DNA of 64,000 nucleotides from Clostridia bacterium (GTDB lineage: Bacteria > Bacillota > Clostridia > Acetivibrionales > JAFADI01): NCBI GenBank assembly GCA_026417615.1, contig JAOACY010000104.1, forward strand, positions 47,835-111,834, given 5' to 3'. A program made the translations under genes and the position numbers. Below, piece after piece: positions 10,268 to 21,346 of the stretch (position 1 is the first letter of the stretch; each line of letters starts with the position of its first letter). Below the pieces are notes generated by a model. That model did not search any database. It was given only the letters and a program-made list of their open reading frames with translations, and had not been told where the DNA came from.

Positions 10268-11485
10268 TTATCTGCCCATACCGAACCAAGCGACAATCAG
10301 CTTGAAGAATAGCCTTAGAAAGGAAGCCTTTTCAACCTTGCCTTCAGCTACTACATCAAATTTCCCAAGCTCCTTGCCTTCTACGGAAAAAATAACCTCA
10401 CCCAGCTTTTGCCCTTTTTCAACAGGCGCATTTACATTTTCCGGAAGCTTGACTTCCTTGGCAATGCTGTCCTTCCCTCCTTTAGCAACTACCAGGTTGA
10501 CATCCCCATCCAATACGGCATTAACCTTTGTATCAAGGCCTTTTTTAACCATTACCTCCCCGATGCCATCACCCTTGCTGTTTATCTTTGCAACTTCATA
10601 ATTTGCAAAACCGTAATTCAACAGTTTTTGGACTTCTGCAAACCTAGTATTGGAATCAGGCGCCCCCAATACAACCGCAATCAGCTGCAGCCCGTTTCTT
10701 TCTGCAGAAGCAGACAGGCAGTAGCGCGCAGCATTTGTGAATCCGGTTTTAAGTCCTGTAGCCCCCTCATAGAACCTGATGAGCTTATTTGTGTTATAAA
10801 GACCGATTTCACCCTTTGCTGCACCTTCTCTGAACTTTTTGTTCCACTGGCCGGTAAATTCAATCACCTTTGGGTGCTTGACGAGAAGCTCCCTGGACAT
10901 TAAGGCTATATCGTATGCAGTGCTGTAGTGCCCTTCATCAGTGAGGCCTGTGCAATCAAGGAAGTTGGTATTCACCATTCCCAATGCCTTTGCCTTTTCA
11001 TTCATCATGGCTACAAAAGCTTCCTCGCTGCCTGCAATATGTTCGGCAAGAGCCACCGTGCAATCATTAGCGGAGCCTATGGCAACCGCATACATCATTT
11101 CTCTTACAGAAAAGGTCTCCCCTGGTTTTAGCCAAACCTGAGACCCACCCATGCTGTAAGAATGCTCCGATACTGTGACAATATCGTCATAGCCCAGCCT
11201 TCCCTCATCAATAGCCTCCATGATAAGCAGCATTGACATTATCTTGGTCACACTGGCAATTGGCAATTTTTCGTGGCTGTTCTGCTCCATAAGTACATTG
11301 GCGGACTTTGGCTCCATGAGTATTGCAGACTTGGACTTCAATTCGTTTAAATTTGTCCTGCTGATTATCTTGGTAACGGTTACCGCATCATAAGCATCAA
11401 CTTGTGCAGCATAAGCAGGAAGAATAATTAAATTTACGGCAAAGCATATTATGAGCAGAAGGCTTAGTATGCTCTTTCTATTCAC
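10268..11485 (-). CDS. D-alanyl-D-alanine carboxypeptidase (PBP5/DacF-like)
   Basis: Signal peptide, PIASVTKIM (SxxK), SAN, KTGFT (KTG) motifs. Confidence 0.95.
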   Translation of the reverse strand: MNRKSILSLLLIICFAVNLIILPAYAAQVDAYDAVTVTKIISRTNLNELKSKSAILMEPKSANVLMEQNSHEKLPIASVTKIMSMLLIMEAIDEGRLGYDDIVTVSEHSYSMGGSQVWLKPGETFSVREMMYAVAIGSANDCTVALAEHIAGSEEAFVAMMNEKAKALGMVNTNFLDCTGLTDEGHYSTAYDIALMSRELLVKHPKVIEFTGQWNKKFREGAAKGEIGLYNTNKLIRFYEGATGLKTGFTNAARYCLSASAERNGLQLIAVVLGAPDSNTRFAEVQKLLNYGFANYEVAKINSKGDGIGEVMVKKGLDTKVNAVLDGDVNLVVAKGGKDSIAKEVKLPENVNAPVEKGQKLGEVIFSVEGKELGKFDVVAEGKVEKASFLRLFFKLIVAWFGMGR

Positions 11486-11624
11486 AAGAACCCCTCCCCG
11501 GCAATTCTATAGATTTGTCTACATCTAATAAATTGTTATGCCAAAGAGGTCTATTATATGCTGTGTATTTAATACTTCTTAGCTTCAACTGCAAAGCCCG
11601 TTTTCGGATATTTCCATGAAATCA

Positions 11625-12962
11625 CTAACACCTTGTATTGCACGTCCTTTTCACACCATATGAGTCAACATAAGCTAAAATCAAAGGCTTTTGAGCGGGA
11701 CTTGCCTGCGAAATGTTAATAGCGCTTTTTAATATGGAAATTGACTCTTTTATTTTTTCTTTATTATTGGTATATAATGTGGCTATGGTATCTCCTCTGG
11801 TGACTCTCATCCCTGTCTTTTTATAAAGCATTATCCCCGCGGAGTAGTCGATCGGGCTTTCTTTTGTTTCCCTTCCCGCACCAAGAACAAGGGATGCTGT
11901 TCCTAGCAAATCTGTTTTTACAGAATGTATATATCCATCCTCCTCAGCTATGAAATTAGCAATGCCGCAAGCCTGAGGGAACAGTCCGTAGTCTGACAAT
12001 ACACCCAGGTTTCCGCCCTGAGCTTCAATCATATCGCCAAGCTTTGCAAGCGCACTGCCGTTTTCAACGCATGCTTTTGCCATTTCAAGACATTTGCTCC
12101 GTTCGCCCTTTCCTGCAAGCTGAAGCATTTTTGCAGCCAGCTCAAAGGATACCTCCTGCAGATCCTTTGGACCATTGCCCTTTAACGTCTCTATTGCCTC
12201 AATAACTTCAAGAGAGTTTCCAATTGCATTGCCCAAAGGAATGTCCATTTCCGTTATAATGGCAGCAGTTTTTCTGCCGATACGCTCTCCTATATCAACC
12301 ATAGCTTTCGCAAGCTCCACAGCCTGGTCAAGAGTCTTCATGAAGGCTCCGCTTCCTGTTTTTACATCCAGCACAATGCAATCAGCACCGGAAGCTATTT
12401 TTTTACTCATAATACTGCTTGCGATCAAAGACAGATTGTTTATTGTTGCCGTAACATCCCTTAGTGCATACAGCTTCTTGTCAGCAGGGGCAAGATTCCC
12501 TGTCTGTCCTGCGATAGCTATCCCAAGCCTTTTTACATTTCTAATAAATTCCTCCCGCGTCAGTGATGTGTTGAAACCGGGTATTGCTTCAAGCTTGTCT
12601 ATTGTGCCGCCGGTATGCCCAAGGCCCCTTCCGGACATCTTTGCGACAGGTACTCCGCATGCAGCAACAATAGGAGCAAGGATCAGAGTTGTCTTGTCTC
12701 CGACTCCTCCCGTGCTGTGCTTGTCAACCTTGATTCCGGGAATTTCCGACAAATCCACACGATCACCTGAATTGGCCATGATTTCTGTCAGATCAGCAGT
12801 TTCACGCTGATTCATACCCCTGATGAATATAGCCATCAAAAGAGCAGAGGCCTGATAATCGGGGATGCTGCCGTCGCAATAGCCTTTTATAAAAAAACTG
12901 ATTTCCTCGTAGCTTAGCTCCCTGCCATCCCTTTTCTTTTCAATGATATCATACATTCTCAT
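11625..12962 (-). CDS. pdp: Pyrimidine-nucleoside phosphorylase
   Basis: [40 protein letters not shown]. Confidence 0.96.
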   Translation of the reverse strand: MRMYDIIEKKRDGRELSYEEISFFIKGYCDGSIPDYQASALLMAIFIRGMNQRETADLTEIMANSGDRVDLSEIPGIKVDKHSTGGVGDKTTLILAPIVAACGVPVAKMSGRGLGHTGGTIDKLEAIPGFNTSLTREEFIRNVKRLGIAIAGQTGNLAPADKKLYALRDVTATINNLSLIASSIMSKKIASGADCIVLDVKTGSGAFMKTLDQAVELAKAMVDIGERIGRKTAAIITEMDIPLGNAIGNSLEVIEAIETLKGNGPKDLQEVSFELAAKMLQLAGKGERSKCLEMAKACVENGSALAKLGDMIEAQGGNLGVLSDYGLFPQACGIANFIAEEDGYIHSVKTDLLGTASLVLGAGRETKESPIDYSAGIMLYKKTGMRVTRGDTIATLYTNNKEKIKESISILKSAINISQASPAQKPLILAYVDSYGVKRTCNTRC

Positions 12963-14127
12963 GGCATACCTCTTTCAAAAAGCTTGTACCATTTGCAAGC
13001 TCTTCCGTTCCAAGATATTGCGCCACAGTTGCAGCTATGTCGGCAAAGGTTTTCCTGGTTCCTAAGTTTACACCTTTTTTAAGGCCTTTTCCATATACCA
13101 GCAAAGGAACATATTCCCGGGAATGGTCGGTGCTTTCTGTCGTAGGATCACAGCCATGATCAGCTGTAATTATCAGAATATCCTCTTCCTGAAGGCGTTC
13201 TATAATCTCCGGCAGACGTGAATCAAACTCCATAAGGGAATCTGCATAACCCTTTACATTGTTCCTGTGTCCATATATCATGTCAAAATCAACGAGATTT
13301 GTGAATAGTATGCCTTCAAACCGCTCTTTAATATACTCAAGGGTTCTGTCAACACCGTCCATGTTGCTATGTGTATGTATATGCTCTGTAATTCCCCTGT
13401 TATTGAATATATCAACTATCTTGCCCACAGCTTTCACCTTAAGGCCTTTTTTAACAGCTAAATCAAGGATTGTAATACCTGTCGGATCAAGAGAAAAGTC
13501 ATGCCGCCTGTCTGTTCTATTATAATTTCCCGATGAGCCTGCAAATGGCCTTGCAATAACCCTTCCAACCGCATGCTCTCCAGATAGCAGCTTGCGGGCT
13601 GTTTCACACATTTCATAAAGCTTGTCAATCGGAATGACTTCTTCATGGGCTGCAATCTGGAATACACTGTCAGCAGAGGTATAAACAATCGGATATCCTG
13701 TCCTTACATGCTGATCTCCTAACTGCTTAATAATCTCGGTGCCTGAAGCAGGATAATTCCCAATGGTTTTAGTGCCTATAGCCTTTTCAAAGCTTTCAAT
13801 CACATCTTTTGGAAAGCCATTCGGGTATACCGGAAACGGACGGTCGAGAATAATTCCTGCTATCTCCCAGTGGCCTGTTGTTGTATCCTTTCCGGCAGAC
13901 ATCTCAGCCATCCTTCCAAAACAGCCCTGAGGCAAAGCCGAAGGGTCAAATCCGCTTATATTGTCTATATTGCCAAGTCCCAGCATCTCCATGTTTGGCA
14001 GTCTTAAGTTTTTTACTTCTTTTGCAATATTTCCAAGGGTATTGCTTCCTTCGTCACCGTATTTTCCGGCATCAGGCAGCTCCCCCATACCAACGCTGTC
14101 CAAAACTATGATTATTGCACGTTTCAT
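12949..14127 (-). CDS. deoB: Phosphopentomutase
   Basis: [20 protein letters not shown]...[10 protein letters not shown]. Confidence 0.96.
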   Translation of the reverse strand: MKRAIIIVLDSVGMGELPDAGKYGDEGSNTLGNIAKEVKNLRLPNMEMLGLGNIDNISGFDPSALPQGCFGRMAEMSAGKDTTTGHWEIAGIILDRPFPVYPNGFPKDVIESFEKAIGTKTIGNYPASGTEIIKQLGDQHVRTGYPIVYTSADSVFQIAAHEEVIPIDKLYEMCETARKLLSGEHAVGRVIARPFAGSSGNYNRTDRRHDFSLDPTGITILDLAVKKGLKVKAVGKIVDIFNNRGITEHIHTHSNMDGVDRTLEYIKERFEGILFTNLVDFDMIYGHRNNVKGYADSLMEFDSRLPEIIERLQEEDILIITADHGCDPTTESTDHSREYVPLLVYGKGLKKGVNLGTRKTFADIAATVAQYLGTEELANGTSFLKEVCHENV

Positions 14128-14156
14128 TTGCGTACCTCCTGAAATTTTTTATCTTG

Positions 14157-14229
14157 TTAATGAATCTGCTGCAACAGAGGTGAGTGATTTACTCATCTTG
14201 TTTAAAGATTTTGCAGTGGATTTCATTAA
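14157..14229 (-). repeat. Foldback repeat copy upstream of deoB
   Basis: TTAATGAA...TTCATTAA ends; minus strand ACAAGATGAGTAAATCACTC...GTTGCAGCA matches copy at 63835-63870. Confidence 0.65.
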
Positions 14230-14273
14230 TGTATTTTACCATAATTAATCATATTTTAAGTAAAATAGGCAAA

Positions 14274-14304
14274 AAAAAAGAACGAACATGCTGTCCGCTC
14301 CTGT
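14274..14304 (-). terminator. Intrinsic terminator after xerD
   Basis: Minus strand GAGCGGAC-AGCAT-GTTCGTTC followed by T run. Confidence 0.65.
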
Positions 14305-14324
14305 TTCTGCCTTTTTAATTGTTT

Positions 14325-15209
14325 TTACGCCCTGGGGTGGGTTTTTTTATATATTTCTTTTATCTTATTTTTAGCAATCTGCGCATAGATTTGGGTAGAG
14401 GAAATATCCGAATGCCCCAGCATTTCCTGAATGGATCTCAAATCAGCACCATTTTCAAGGAGATGTGCTGCAAAAGAATGCCGCAGTGTATGAGGAGTTA
14501 TATCCTTACTAATCTGCGCCTGATTTTTGTACTGCTTTATTATTTTCCAAAAGCCCTGCCTGGTCAGCCTTTTTCCGTTGATATTAACAAAAAGTGCTTT
14601 TTCATTATTGTTTTGAAGCAGAAGTCCTCTTGCTTTACTTATGTACTCCTGCAACGCGGTAAGAGCAATGGAACCGATAGGTATCACTCTTTCTCTTGCG
14701 CCCTTGTTGCACCTTATGTATCCTGCCTCAAGGTTCACGTCAGACATATCAAGGGAGATAAGCTCTGTTACCCTTATACCGGTTGCATAAAGCAGCTCCA
14801 GCATCGCTTTATCTCTAAACCCCTTAAGGTCAACACATTTTGGCTGCTCCAGAAGCAGCTCCACTTCCTGTGTTGACAAAATCTGCGGAAGCTTCTTCTC
14901 TACCTTAGGAGATTCCAGATCGGATGTAGGATCATTTTCAATGAGCTTATTCTTTGCAGAATACTGATAGAAGGACCTGATTGAAGCAAGGTTTCGCGAA
15001 ATAGTTGAAGTAGCTCGACCTTTCTTCTGCAGGTGGAGAAGATAAGCAATAACAGTTGTTTTATTGGTGTTGCTGATATTGTTAAGGTTCAATTCGCTCA
15101 AATAGGAGATGTATTGCTCAATATCCCTTTTGTATGACTGAAGAGTATTATTCGACAGCCTCTTATCTTTCTCTAGAAAATTAATAAATTTTTGTACTAA
15201 AGCTTCCAT
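14325..15209 (-). CDS. xerD: Tyrosine recombinase XerD-like
   Basis: Tyrosine recombinase motifs LLYATGIRVTEL, HTLRHSFAAHLLENGADLRSIQEMLGHSDISSTQIY. Confidence 0.9.
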   Translation of the reverse strand: MEALVQKFINFLEKDKRLSNNTLQSYKRDIEQYISYLSELNLNNISNTNKTTVIAYLLHLQKKGRATSTISRNLASIRSFYQYSAKNKLIENDPTSDLESPKVEKKLPQILSTQEVELLLEQPKCVDLKGFRDKAMLELLYATGIRVTELISLDMSDVNLEAGYIRCNKGARERVIPIGSIALTALQEYISKARGLLLQNNNEKALFVNINGKRLTRQGFWKIIKQYKNQAQISKDITPHTLRHSFAAHLLENGADLRSIQEMLGHSDISSTQIYAQIAKNKIKEIYKKTHPRA

Positions 15210-15473
15210 TAACCAACTACCCCTTTTGTTTCTGTTAAATTAGTTTATTCATAATTTTATTGAATTTTCAATTTTATTCCATAGATAGATTGTAATATAT
15301 TTCTAATCGTTTTTAAAGAAAATTTTGCTATAATTTATAAAATAATCTGATATTTTGTAATAATATTCTAATATTAAGCATAATACAATTAAAATTCTAT
15401 AAATTTAATATTTTGTTTTTTTATGTAATCGTAATTTATTTGTATTATTAACGTATAATACCATAAATATACA

Positions 15474-16115
15474 TTAATTTGCAATAATTGGTGAAATAAT
15501 TCTTATAACCACAGGTGTAATATATGCCTCCAGAAAAATCCCTCCAAGTATGAAGCAGGAATAGAACAATGTAACAAAACAATAGGCCAGAAAGCTGGTT
15601 CTAAGGCTTTCCTTGAAAAGATGCTTTGCAGACCTGCTTTTTATTATATTTAGAGAAAAGTTTATCCCATTTACACCCAGAGCAATAATGCACGGGACAA
15701 ATATAATTTCCTTTGGGAACAGAGTTAATAATGTAAACAGAACACCTTTAAATCCCAAGGCTTCAACAAGAAAGCCTGATGCAAAGCCTGTTATGAAGCC
15801 GCGTATTCCGATAATGAGATAAATAAACGGTATTCCGATGATTGTAACACCAAGTATCCACAATACGGCAACTATTTTTAAATTTTCCATCATAGACAGC
15901 TTTAACAGTTCTACATTATCAACCTGCTGGTTATCAAAAAGCTGTAGAAAGCCTTGGAAATAATGGGTAAGCTCATCTCTCTGCATAGCGCTTAGTCCAT
16001 TTACAGTGAAAGCCCCCGCAGAAAGCCCTGTGATAAAGACAAGGAACAATGCAAAATAGGTGCTTGAGTTGTTCTTTACATGTTTTACGAGCATGTTGCC
16101 AATTTTAGAGAGCAA
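15474..16115 (-). CDS. spoIIM: Stage II sporulation protein M
   Basis: SpoIIM-like TM pattern and length; next to xerD/nudix as in clostridia. Confidence 0.88.
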   Translation of the reverse strand: MLSKIGNMLVKHVKNNSSTYFALFLVFITGLSAGAFTVNGLSAMQRDELTHYFQGFLQLFDNQQVDNVELLKLSMMENLKIVAVLWILGVTIIGIPFIYLIIGIRGFITGFASGFLVEALGFKGVLFTLLTLFPKEIIFVPCIIALGVNGINFSLNIIKSRSAKHLFKESLRTSFLAYCFVTLFYSCFILGGIFLEAYITPVVIRIISPIIAN

Positions 16116-16173
16116 GCTTATTTCCCCTTTGCCATAATTTCGCCTATTATGATTCTATGCCCGTTAAAAATAA

Positions 16174-16206
16174 AAAATTACAACACAGGTGTACTGTAAT
16201 TTTTAA
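16174..16206. terminator. Intrinsic hairpin
   Basis: AAAAATTACA ... TGTAATTTTT. Confidence 0.6.
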
Positions 16207-16219
16207 AAGTCAACATGCC

Positions 16220-16768
16220 CTAAAATTTGATTGCTCCCTTTATTATCTTATCTGCCATCAATATCCCTATTATACTCTTTGCGTCTGTTATTTCACCCTT
16301 CAGCACCATGGCAAGCAGTTCATCCACCTTATATTTTTCTGTAGATAAAAACTCATCTTCATCGGTGCAGGACTCTCCTTCTTCCAGCCCTGTTGCCACA
16401 TACATATGCAGCAATTCATTGCAAAAGCCCGGAGTGGTGTTGAAGCTCAGCACATGTCTGATTTGCGCCGCCCTAAGCCCTGTTTCCTCTCTTAGCTCCC
16501 TTTTCGCACATTCTGCCGGGTCTTCGCCCTGATCAAGCTTTCCTGCCGGAAGCTCAAGCGAAAATGCTTCCAATGGCTTTCGAAACTGTCTTACCATATA
16601 GACCTCGCCGTTTTCGTTTATAGGTATCACAAACGCACCTCCCGGATGAAGCACTATGTCTCGCTTTGCAGTTTTCCCATTTGGAAGGATAACCTCGTGT
16701 ACCTCCACATCTATTACTGCTCCATTAAAAACTTTTCTTTTTGAAATGGTTTTTTCCTCGTAGTTCAT
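16220..16768 (-). CDS. NUDIX hydrolase (ADP-ribose pyrophosphatase family)
   Basis: Nudix box GKLDQGEDPAECAKRELREETGL. Confidence 0.93.
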   Translation of the reverse strand: MNYEEKTISKRKVFNGAVIDVEVHEVILPNGKTAKRDIVLHPGGAFVIPINENGEVYMVRQFRKPLEAFSLELPAGKLDQGEDPAECAKRELREETGLRAAQIRHVLSFNTTPGFCNELLHMYVATGLEEGESCTDEDEFLSTEKYKVDELLAMVLKGEITDAKSIIGILMADKIIKGAIKF

Positions 16769-16781
16769 TTAAATCCTCCAA

Positions 16782-17234
16782 TCAGCCCTGAGCTTCCTTT
16801 TTGCGTTTTTTTATTTCGTCAACGGCCAGCTTGTCACACCTGTTATTAAATTCATTGTCAGAATGGCCCTTAACTTTAATCCATTTTATTGAGTGTATTT
16901 TATTAAGCCTGTCCAGTTCCTGCCACAAATCAATATTTTTTACCGGATCTTTGCCAGCCGTTATCCAACCGTTGCGTTTCCAGTTGTAAATCCAGCCCTT
17001 TTCAAAACCGCTTATCAAATAAGCACTGTCGCTGTAAAGCTCAACCTCGCAAGGAGCTTTTAAAGCTTTCAGTCCTTCTATGGCAGCTATCATCTCCATT
17101 CTATTGTTTGTTGTCTCGTCCTCAGAACCAGTCAATATCTTCTCATGCTCCCCATACTTAAGTATGGCTGCCCATCCTCCCATTCCAGGGTTTCCAGAGC
17201 AGGCTCCGTCCGTGTATATTATAACCCTTTTCAC
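16782..17234 (-). CDS. rnhA: Ribonuclease HI
   Basis: IYTDGACSGNPGMGGWA, TTNNRMEM, VKGHSDNEFNNRCD. Confidence 0.95.
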   Translation of the reverse strand: MKRVIIYTDGACSGNPGMGGWAAILKYGEHEKILTGSEDETTNNRMEMIAAIEGLKALKAPCEVELYSDSAYLISGFEKGWIYNWKRNGWITAGKDPVKNIDLWQELDRLNKIHSIKWIKVKGHSDNEFNNRCDKLAVDEIKKRKKEAQG

Positions 17235-17261
17235 AAGCCTCTCCTTATTCTTATTTCTTTA

Positions 17262-18116
17262 TTATTTCCCATAAGCTTCGGCTATCTCCCTTGCCCTTTT
17301 TGTGCATTCTCTCATTGCATCCATGACAGCATATCTGAATCCATTTTTTTCTAAAGCCGCTACGGCTTCAATGGTCGTTCCTGAAGGGGAACATACCTGA
17401 TCCTTCAACTCGCCAGGATGCTTATCCGTTTCCAGAACCATCTTCGCTGAACCAAGTAGTGCCTGGGCTGCAAGCTTATATGCCAGCTTTCTCGGAATTC
17501 CAGACTGCACGGCTGCATCAGCCATAGCTTCAATAAACATATATACATAAGCTGGACTGCTGCCTGTAAGGGCTGTTACCTCGCTCATCAGCTTTTCCTC
17601 AAGAAACTCTACCTTTCCAATGCATTCAAAAAGCTTTTTAACCTCTGATATTTCTTCTGCACCAATACTGTTATCGAAGGAAATCAAAGTCATTCCTTCT
17701 CCGACCAAAGCTGGTGTATTTGGCATTGTCCTTATTATTTTGCTGCCATTGCCCAATATGCTTTTATAAAAGCTGATTGGTATGCCTACTGCAATAGAAA
17801 CAAGAATTTTTGCCTCGTTAAATGCGGTTTTGCAATTCTCCAGTACATTTTTTATGACATTTGGTTTAACTGCAAGAATAATAATGTCGCTTTCTTCTAC
17901 TACCTTCAGGCTGCTTTCCTGCAAATTGATATCGATTTCTTTTTTTAATTCCTCCAGCTTAAACATATCCAAATCATATATGTATATATTTCCCGCCGGA
18001 ACAATGCCTGACCTTGCGATGCTTTTAATCATAGCGGCCCCCATATTCCCCGCTCCAATAAAGCCTAGCTTTATATTCATATCAAAATCCTCCTGAATGA
18101 TGAGTATAAATTTCAA
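17262..18116 (-). CDS. proC: Pyrroline-5-carboxylate reductase
   Basis: GFIGAGNMGAAM, ALTGSSPAYVYMFIEAMADAAVQSG, C-terminal SPSGTTIEAV. Confidence 0.95.
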   Translation of the reverse strand: MKFILIIQEDFDMNIKLGFIGAGNMGAAMIKSIARSGIVPAGNIYIYDLDMFKLEELKKEIDINLQESSLKVVEESDIIILAVKPNVIKNVLENCKTAFNEAKILVSIAVGIPISFYKSILGNGSKIIRTMPNTPALVGEGMTLISFDNSIGAEEISEVKKLFECIGKVEFLEEKLMSEVTALTGSSPAYVYMFIEAMADAAVQSGIPRKLAYKLAAQALLGSAKMVLETDKHPGELKDQVCSPSGTTIEAVAALEKNGFRYAVMDAMRECTKRAREIAEAYGK

Positions 18117-18251
18117 TTACCATATTACCACAAAATTTATTTAAATCCATATTTTTTTAGCTTTTAGATGGAAATATGAGATAATTTAGATTCTTACTAC
18201 AATTTACCCGTTGACACATATTTTTCGCTAGTGTATACTAGTAAAGCGCGT

Positions 18252-18326
18252 AGGGGAGTAGTTCAATGGTAGAGCAACGGTCTCCAAAACCGTGTGTTGC
18301 GTGTTCGAGTCGCGTCTCCCCTGCCA
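18252..18326 (+). tRNA. tRNA-Trp (CCA)
   Basis: Cloverleaf AGGGGAG...CTCCCCT-G-CCA, anticodon loop CTCCAAA. Confidence 0.95.
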
Positions 18327-18330
18327 GTAT

Positions 18331-18364
18331 AAACCGCTAACCGTAAGGGTTGGCGGTTTTTTAT
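18331..18364 (+). terminator. Intrinsic terminator after tRNA-Trp
   Basis: AACCGCTAACCGTAAGGGTTGGCGGTTTTTT. Confidence 0.8.
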
Positions 18365-18391
18365 AATGAATTTCAAAATAAAAAGACACCC

Positions 18392-18577
18392 TTATGGGTG
18401 TCTCACAACAAAATCTAAATTTAACTTTTTTTTGGGTCTTATGCCCAAGGCTATATTCCTTTGCTGTCCACAACCGCTGCATTGTAATGTGTACTTGCTT
18501 ACCACAATGCGTCTGTCTGAAACGCTCCTTAACTCAGAATGCTTTTCTTTACAACAGCTTAAGCAGAAATCAGCCAT
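18392..18577 (-). CDS. Small zinc-ribbon-like protein (61 aa)
   Basis: CLSC...CSGC pairs; strong SD GGGGGGAAC before ATG. Confidence 0.6.
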   Translation of the reverse strand: MADFCLSCCKEKHSELRSVSDRRIVVSKYTLQCSGCGQQRNIALGIRPKKKLNLDFVVRHP

Positions 18578-18708
18578 ATGTTCCCCCCGTATTCTATTTT
18601 TTATGTGCCACTCAATTTATCGACCTGTCTTCACAGAAAAGGTCTTTTTTTTATTATACCATGTCTTTTTAATAATTCCATATAAATTTTAATTTTACAA
18701 TTCCAAGC

Positions 18709-19860
18709 CTAGCACCTGGTTGGATTTTTTTCAGTTGCCTTCCTGCTTTTTTTTATACGTGCTGCCATTAGTATTATTATAGTCAATCCAAACGACAATA
18801 TCCAGGACCATCTTCTGAAATATTGAGAATCTATCTGGATTGAAGCCATAAGACTTGGGGACAACAGGGCAATAGTTGATACAATTGCAGCAAAGGGTAA
18901 AGCTAGAGGTCTTGAATACTCAAGCCTGAAGGTTTTTCTGAAAACCTCAAGGCAGAAGTAAAATGCCACAGATATATATAAAAGTCCTGCCCCGGCCCAG
19001 ATAAACACAAACACCGATTCAATCCTTTGGAAGAACCTGCCGTAATCAATAAGCCTTGACATTGGATATATCGGAAGGATTCTTTCCAGTGCTACGGGAT
19101 ATGTCATTACTCCGATGTATGTTATTGCCCCTGTTAACAGAAAAAAGCATGAAAATCCAAGAGCCGTATATCCTGATATTTTTAAATTCCTGTTGGATCT
19201 TAAATATGGAGCCATAAGGAATAGAAGTATCAATTCTGCAAAAATCGATAGCCTGCTAAAGCCTTTTATAAAAATTTCATACGGACCTGTGCCAAGAACA
19301 GGCAAAATGTTTTCAAACCGGAACAACGGCAATACTGCAAGTAAAATAATCAAATACCCTGTGGCGATAACCGGCACATAGATGGAATGCAGCCTCACAA
19401 GAGACTCAAGTCCGGTTTTGGCCGATACCAGCATGCCTGTTACAAAAAATAACATTACATAGCTTATTGGTGAAATGCTAAGACTTATAATTTTCAGGTT
19501 CTCTGCGTACAGCCTTAGATGATATGCAGTAAAGTATAGCATAAGCAGAGTAAGCACAATGCCCGCTGCTACCCTGCCTGTGTTGCCGGCCGCCAATTCC
19601 GCAAGCTCAATAGGGTCCTTTCCCTCAAAGCCCTTGTAAAGACCTGATATTATATAGAAACCAATAAAGGCAAGAATTGAAATATAAATCGTCAGCAACC
19701 AGGAAGCCGTACCAGCATCCTCAACCATAAATCTGGGAAAGCTTATGAAGATTTTTGTGCAAATCATATTTATTATAACTGTAATTGCTTCCCAATTTCC
19801 AAATACAATTTTCTTGTTCATTTTTACTCCTTTATTACTATCAATAAGTATAAATATCAA
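18709..19860 (-). CDS. Spore germination permease, GerB/GerAB family
   Basis: Polytopic APC-like permease; gene order with GerA and Ger(x)C. Confidence 0.9.
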   Translation of the reverse strand: MIFILIDSNKGVKMNKKIVFGNWEAITVIINMICTKIFISFPRFMVEDAGTASWLLTIYISILAFIGFYIISGLYKGFEGKDPIELAELAAGNTGRVAAGIVLTLLMLYFTAYHLRLYAENLKIISLSISPISYVMLFFVTGMLVSAKTGLESLVRLHSIYVPVIATGYLIILLAVLPLFRFENILPVLGTGPYEIFIKGFSRLSIFAELILLFLMAPYLRSNRNLKISGYTALGFSCFFLLTGAITYIGVMTYPVALERILPIYPMSRLIDYGRFFQRIESVFVFIWAGAGLLYISVAFYFCLEVFRKTFRLEYSRPLALPFAAIVSTIALLSPSLMASIQIDSQYFRRWSWILSFGLTIIILMAARIKKSRKATEKNPTRC

Positions 19861-20033
19861 CCTTCTCTGAAAAGCAATGCATAAACCGGCAGCGCTAATG
19901 AAGCGGCAGCCAAAAGCATAAGCATTATGGCACCAAGCTTATTTTCTCTTTTCCATGTCCACACACCATAGCTTGCTGTATAAATAAAAATCCAAATGAG
20001 AAAAACCAAAATAAAAATTCTTCCTATGTTCAT
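19857..20033 (-). CDS. Small membrane protein in ger operon (58 aa)
   Basis: Not in ORF track; minus frame MNIGRIFILVFLIWIFIYTASYGVWTWKRENKLGAIMLMLLAAASLALPVYALLFREG*; overlaps gerB start. Confidence 0.7.
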   Translation of the reverse strand: MNIGRIFILVFLIWIFIYTASYGVWTWKRENKLGAIMLMLLAAASLALPVYALLFREG

Positions 20034-20055
20034 TTTATTGCTCTGCCTTTCCTTC

Positions 20056-21339
20056 TTATGAATTGGGAGGTGATGTCCTAACCATCAAGCCTGGCCTTCT
20101 GATCTTAAGATCAACCTCAACATCGAACTTACAATCTTTGTACCTGCCTGGCCAGTCGAATTTTACCCAATCCTGCCAGGTAAGGAAGTTCTTTTTCAAA
20201 TGGGCTCCGAAACCGCAAATATCTGAATTTAATTCCCTGGCTGTGCGGTTTAGGTACCTCAGCATACCTTCCTTAATTGAGTTTTCAGCCGCTTCTTCAA
20301 GTTTGCTTAAGTTTTCGGGTTTTTCATAGTTTATTCCTGATTGAATTGACATTATATCCGCCTCAAGGATTAATTTTGTGTAAATGTGGGGATTATCACC
20401 TTCCATTTTTATCCTTTGTTGAGGCATTCTGCTTTGCTTTACATTCAGTACAATAAAGTTGTTCTTTGTAACGGGATCAAGAAAAGTCATGGAGGAATAG
20501 TTATACTCACCCGTTGCCATAAGATACATACCGGCTTCCTCTCCGTCAAGCTCTCCAACCATTTTATCTCCTCTGAATACAGCAAGACCCATTACCTCTG
20601 CCTTCAAACCACCAGAGTTTGGTATTTTCCCCGCTTTAAAATCTCCTTCAAAGGGTAAATCTCTGCCTTTGTCCTTATATGTCGAATCCTCAAGCTTTAT
20701 ATCTTCTGAACCCTCGTATGAACTAACTGCAGCAAGTATTGCGACAGGCTGCTGGTCAATAGCTACGGATTGTCTGTAAAATTTATGAAAATCAGTATTT
20801 GCTATAAAACCTGTGTAGTTAAAGCCAGCAAGTGTCAACTCGTAGTATCTGGCAGTATTGGCCTCCAGCCTGGGTTTTACGTTGCGGATGAACTTCTCTG
20901 CTGAGGTTTTGGATACCAGTACATTCATATCAGGCCTGAACTCCCTGTTCCTGGTAATTGCATTAATATAAGGCTTCACACCCTCTCTGGCCAATTCCTC
21001 CGAAAAAATCAGCGCTTTGGTGTGAGACAGGTTAAGCTGCCTGCTTACAAAAGTATTGGCTATATTTATTCCCGAGTAAATGGTTGGTGTTTCTACAGTA
21101 ATTTCATAGGAACTCTCACTTCCTCCTTCACCTCCTCCGTTTTCTTTCCCTCCTCCTGTTGCTGCCGAAGGAATAGCAATCTGCAGGGTCATTCTGAGAG
21201 CATTAGTTTTGCCCTTGTCAAGTCCTACAGCCATTACATACGCAAGCTCATCTATTTCTCTTCTGTCAAAGCAGCCAGAAAACATTGAAAATAAAATTGA
21301 AATCATCAAAAGTAAAGAAATCTTCTTTATCAAGCACAA
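20056..21339 (-). CDS. Ger(x)C family spore germination lipoprotein
   Basis: Lipobox SGCFDRREIDELAYVMAVGLDKG. Confidence 0.93.
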   Translation of the reverse strand: MCLIKKISLLLMISILFSMFSGCFDRREIDELAYVMAVGLDKGKTNALRMTLQIAIPSAATGGGKENGGGEGGSESSYEITVETPTIYSGINIANTFVSRQLNLSHTKALIFSEELAREGVKPYINAITRNREFRPDMNVLVSKTSAEKFIRNVKPRLEANTARYYELTLAGFNYTGFIANTDFHKFYRQSVAIDQQPVAILAAVSSYEGSEDIKLEDSTYKDKGRDLPFEGDFKAGKIPNSGGLKAEVMGLAVFRGDKMVGELDGEEAGMYLMATGEYNYSSMTFLDPVTKNNFIVLNVKQSRMPQQRIKMEGDNPHIYTKLILEADIMSIQSGINYEKPENLSKLEEAAENSIKEGMLRYLNRTARELNSDICGFGAHLKKNFLTWQDWVKFDWPGRYKDCKFDVEVDLKIRRPGLMVRTSPPNS

Positions 21340-21346
21340 TTACCCC

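Noticed and set aside
12175-12810. 211 aa plus-strand ORF
   Set aside because: Antisense to clear pyrimidine-nucleoside phosphorylase; no SD or family features
18228-18482. 84 aa minus-strand ORF
   Set aside because: Antisense across tRNA-Trp and its terminator
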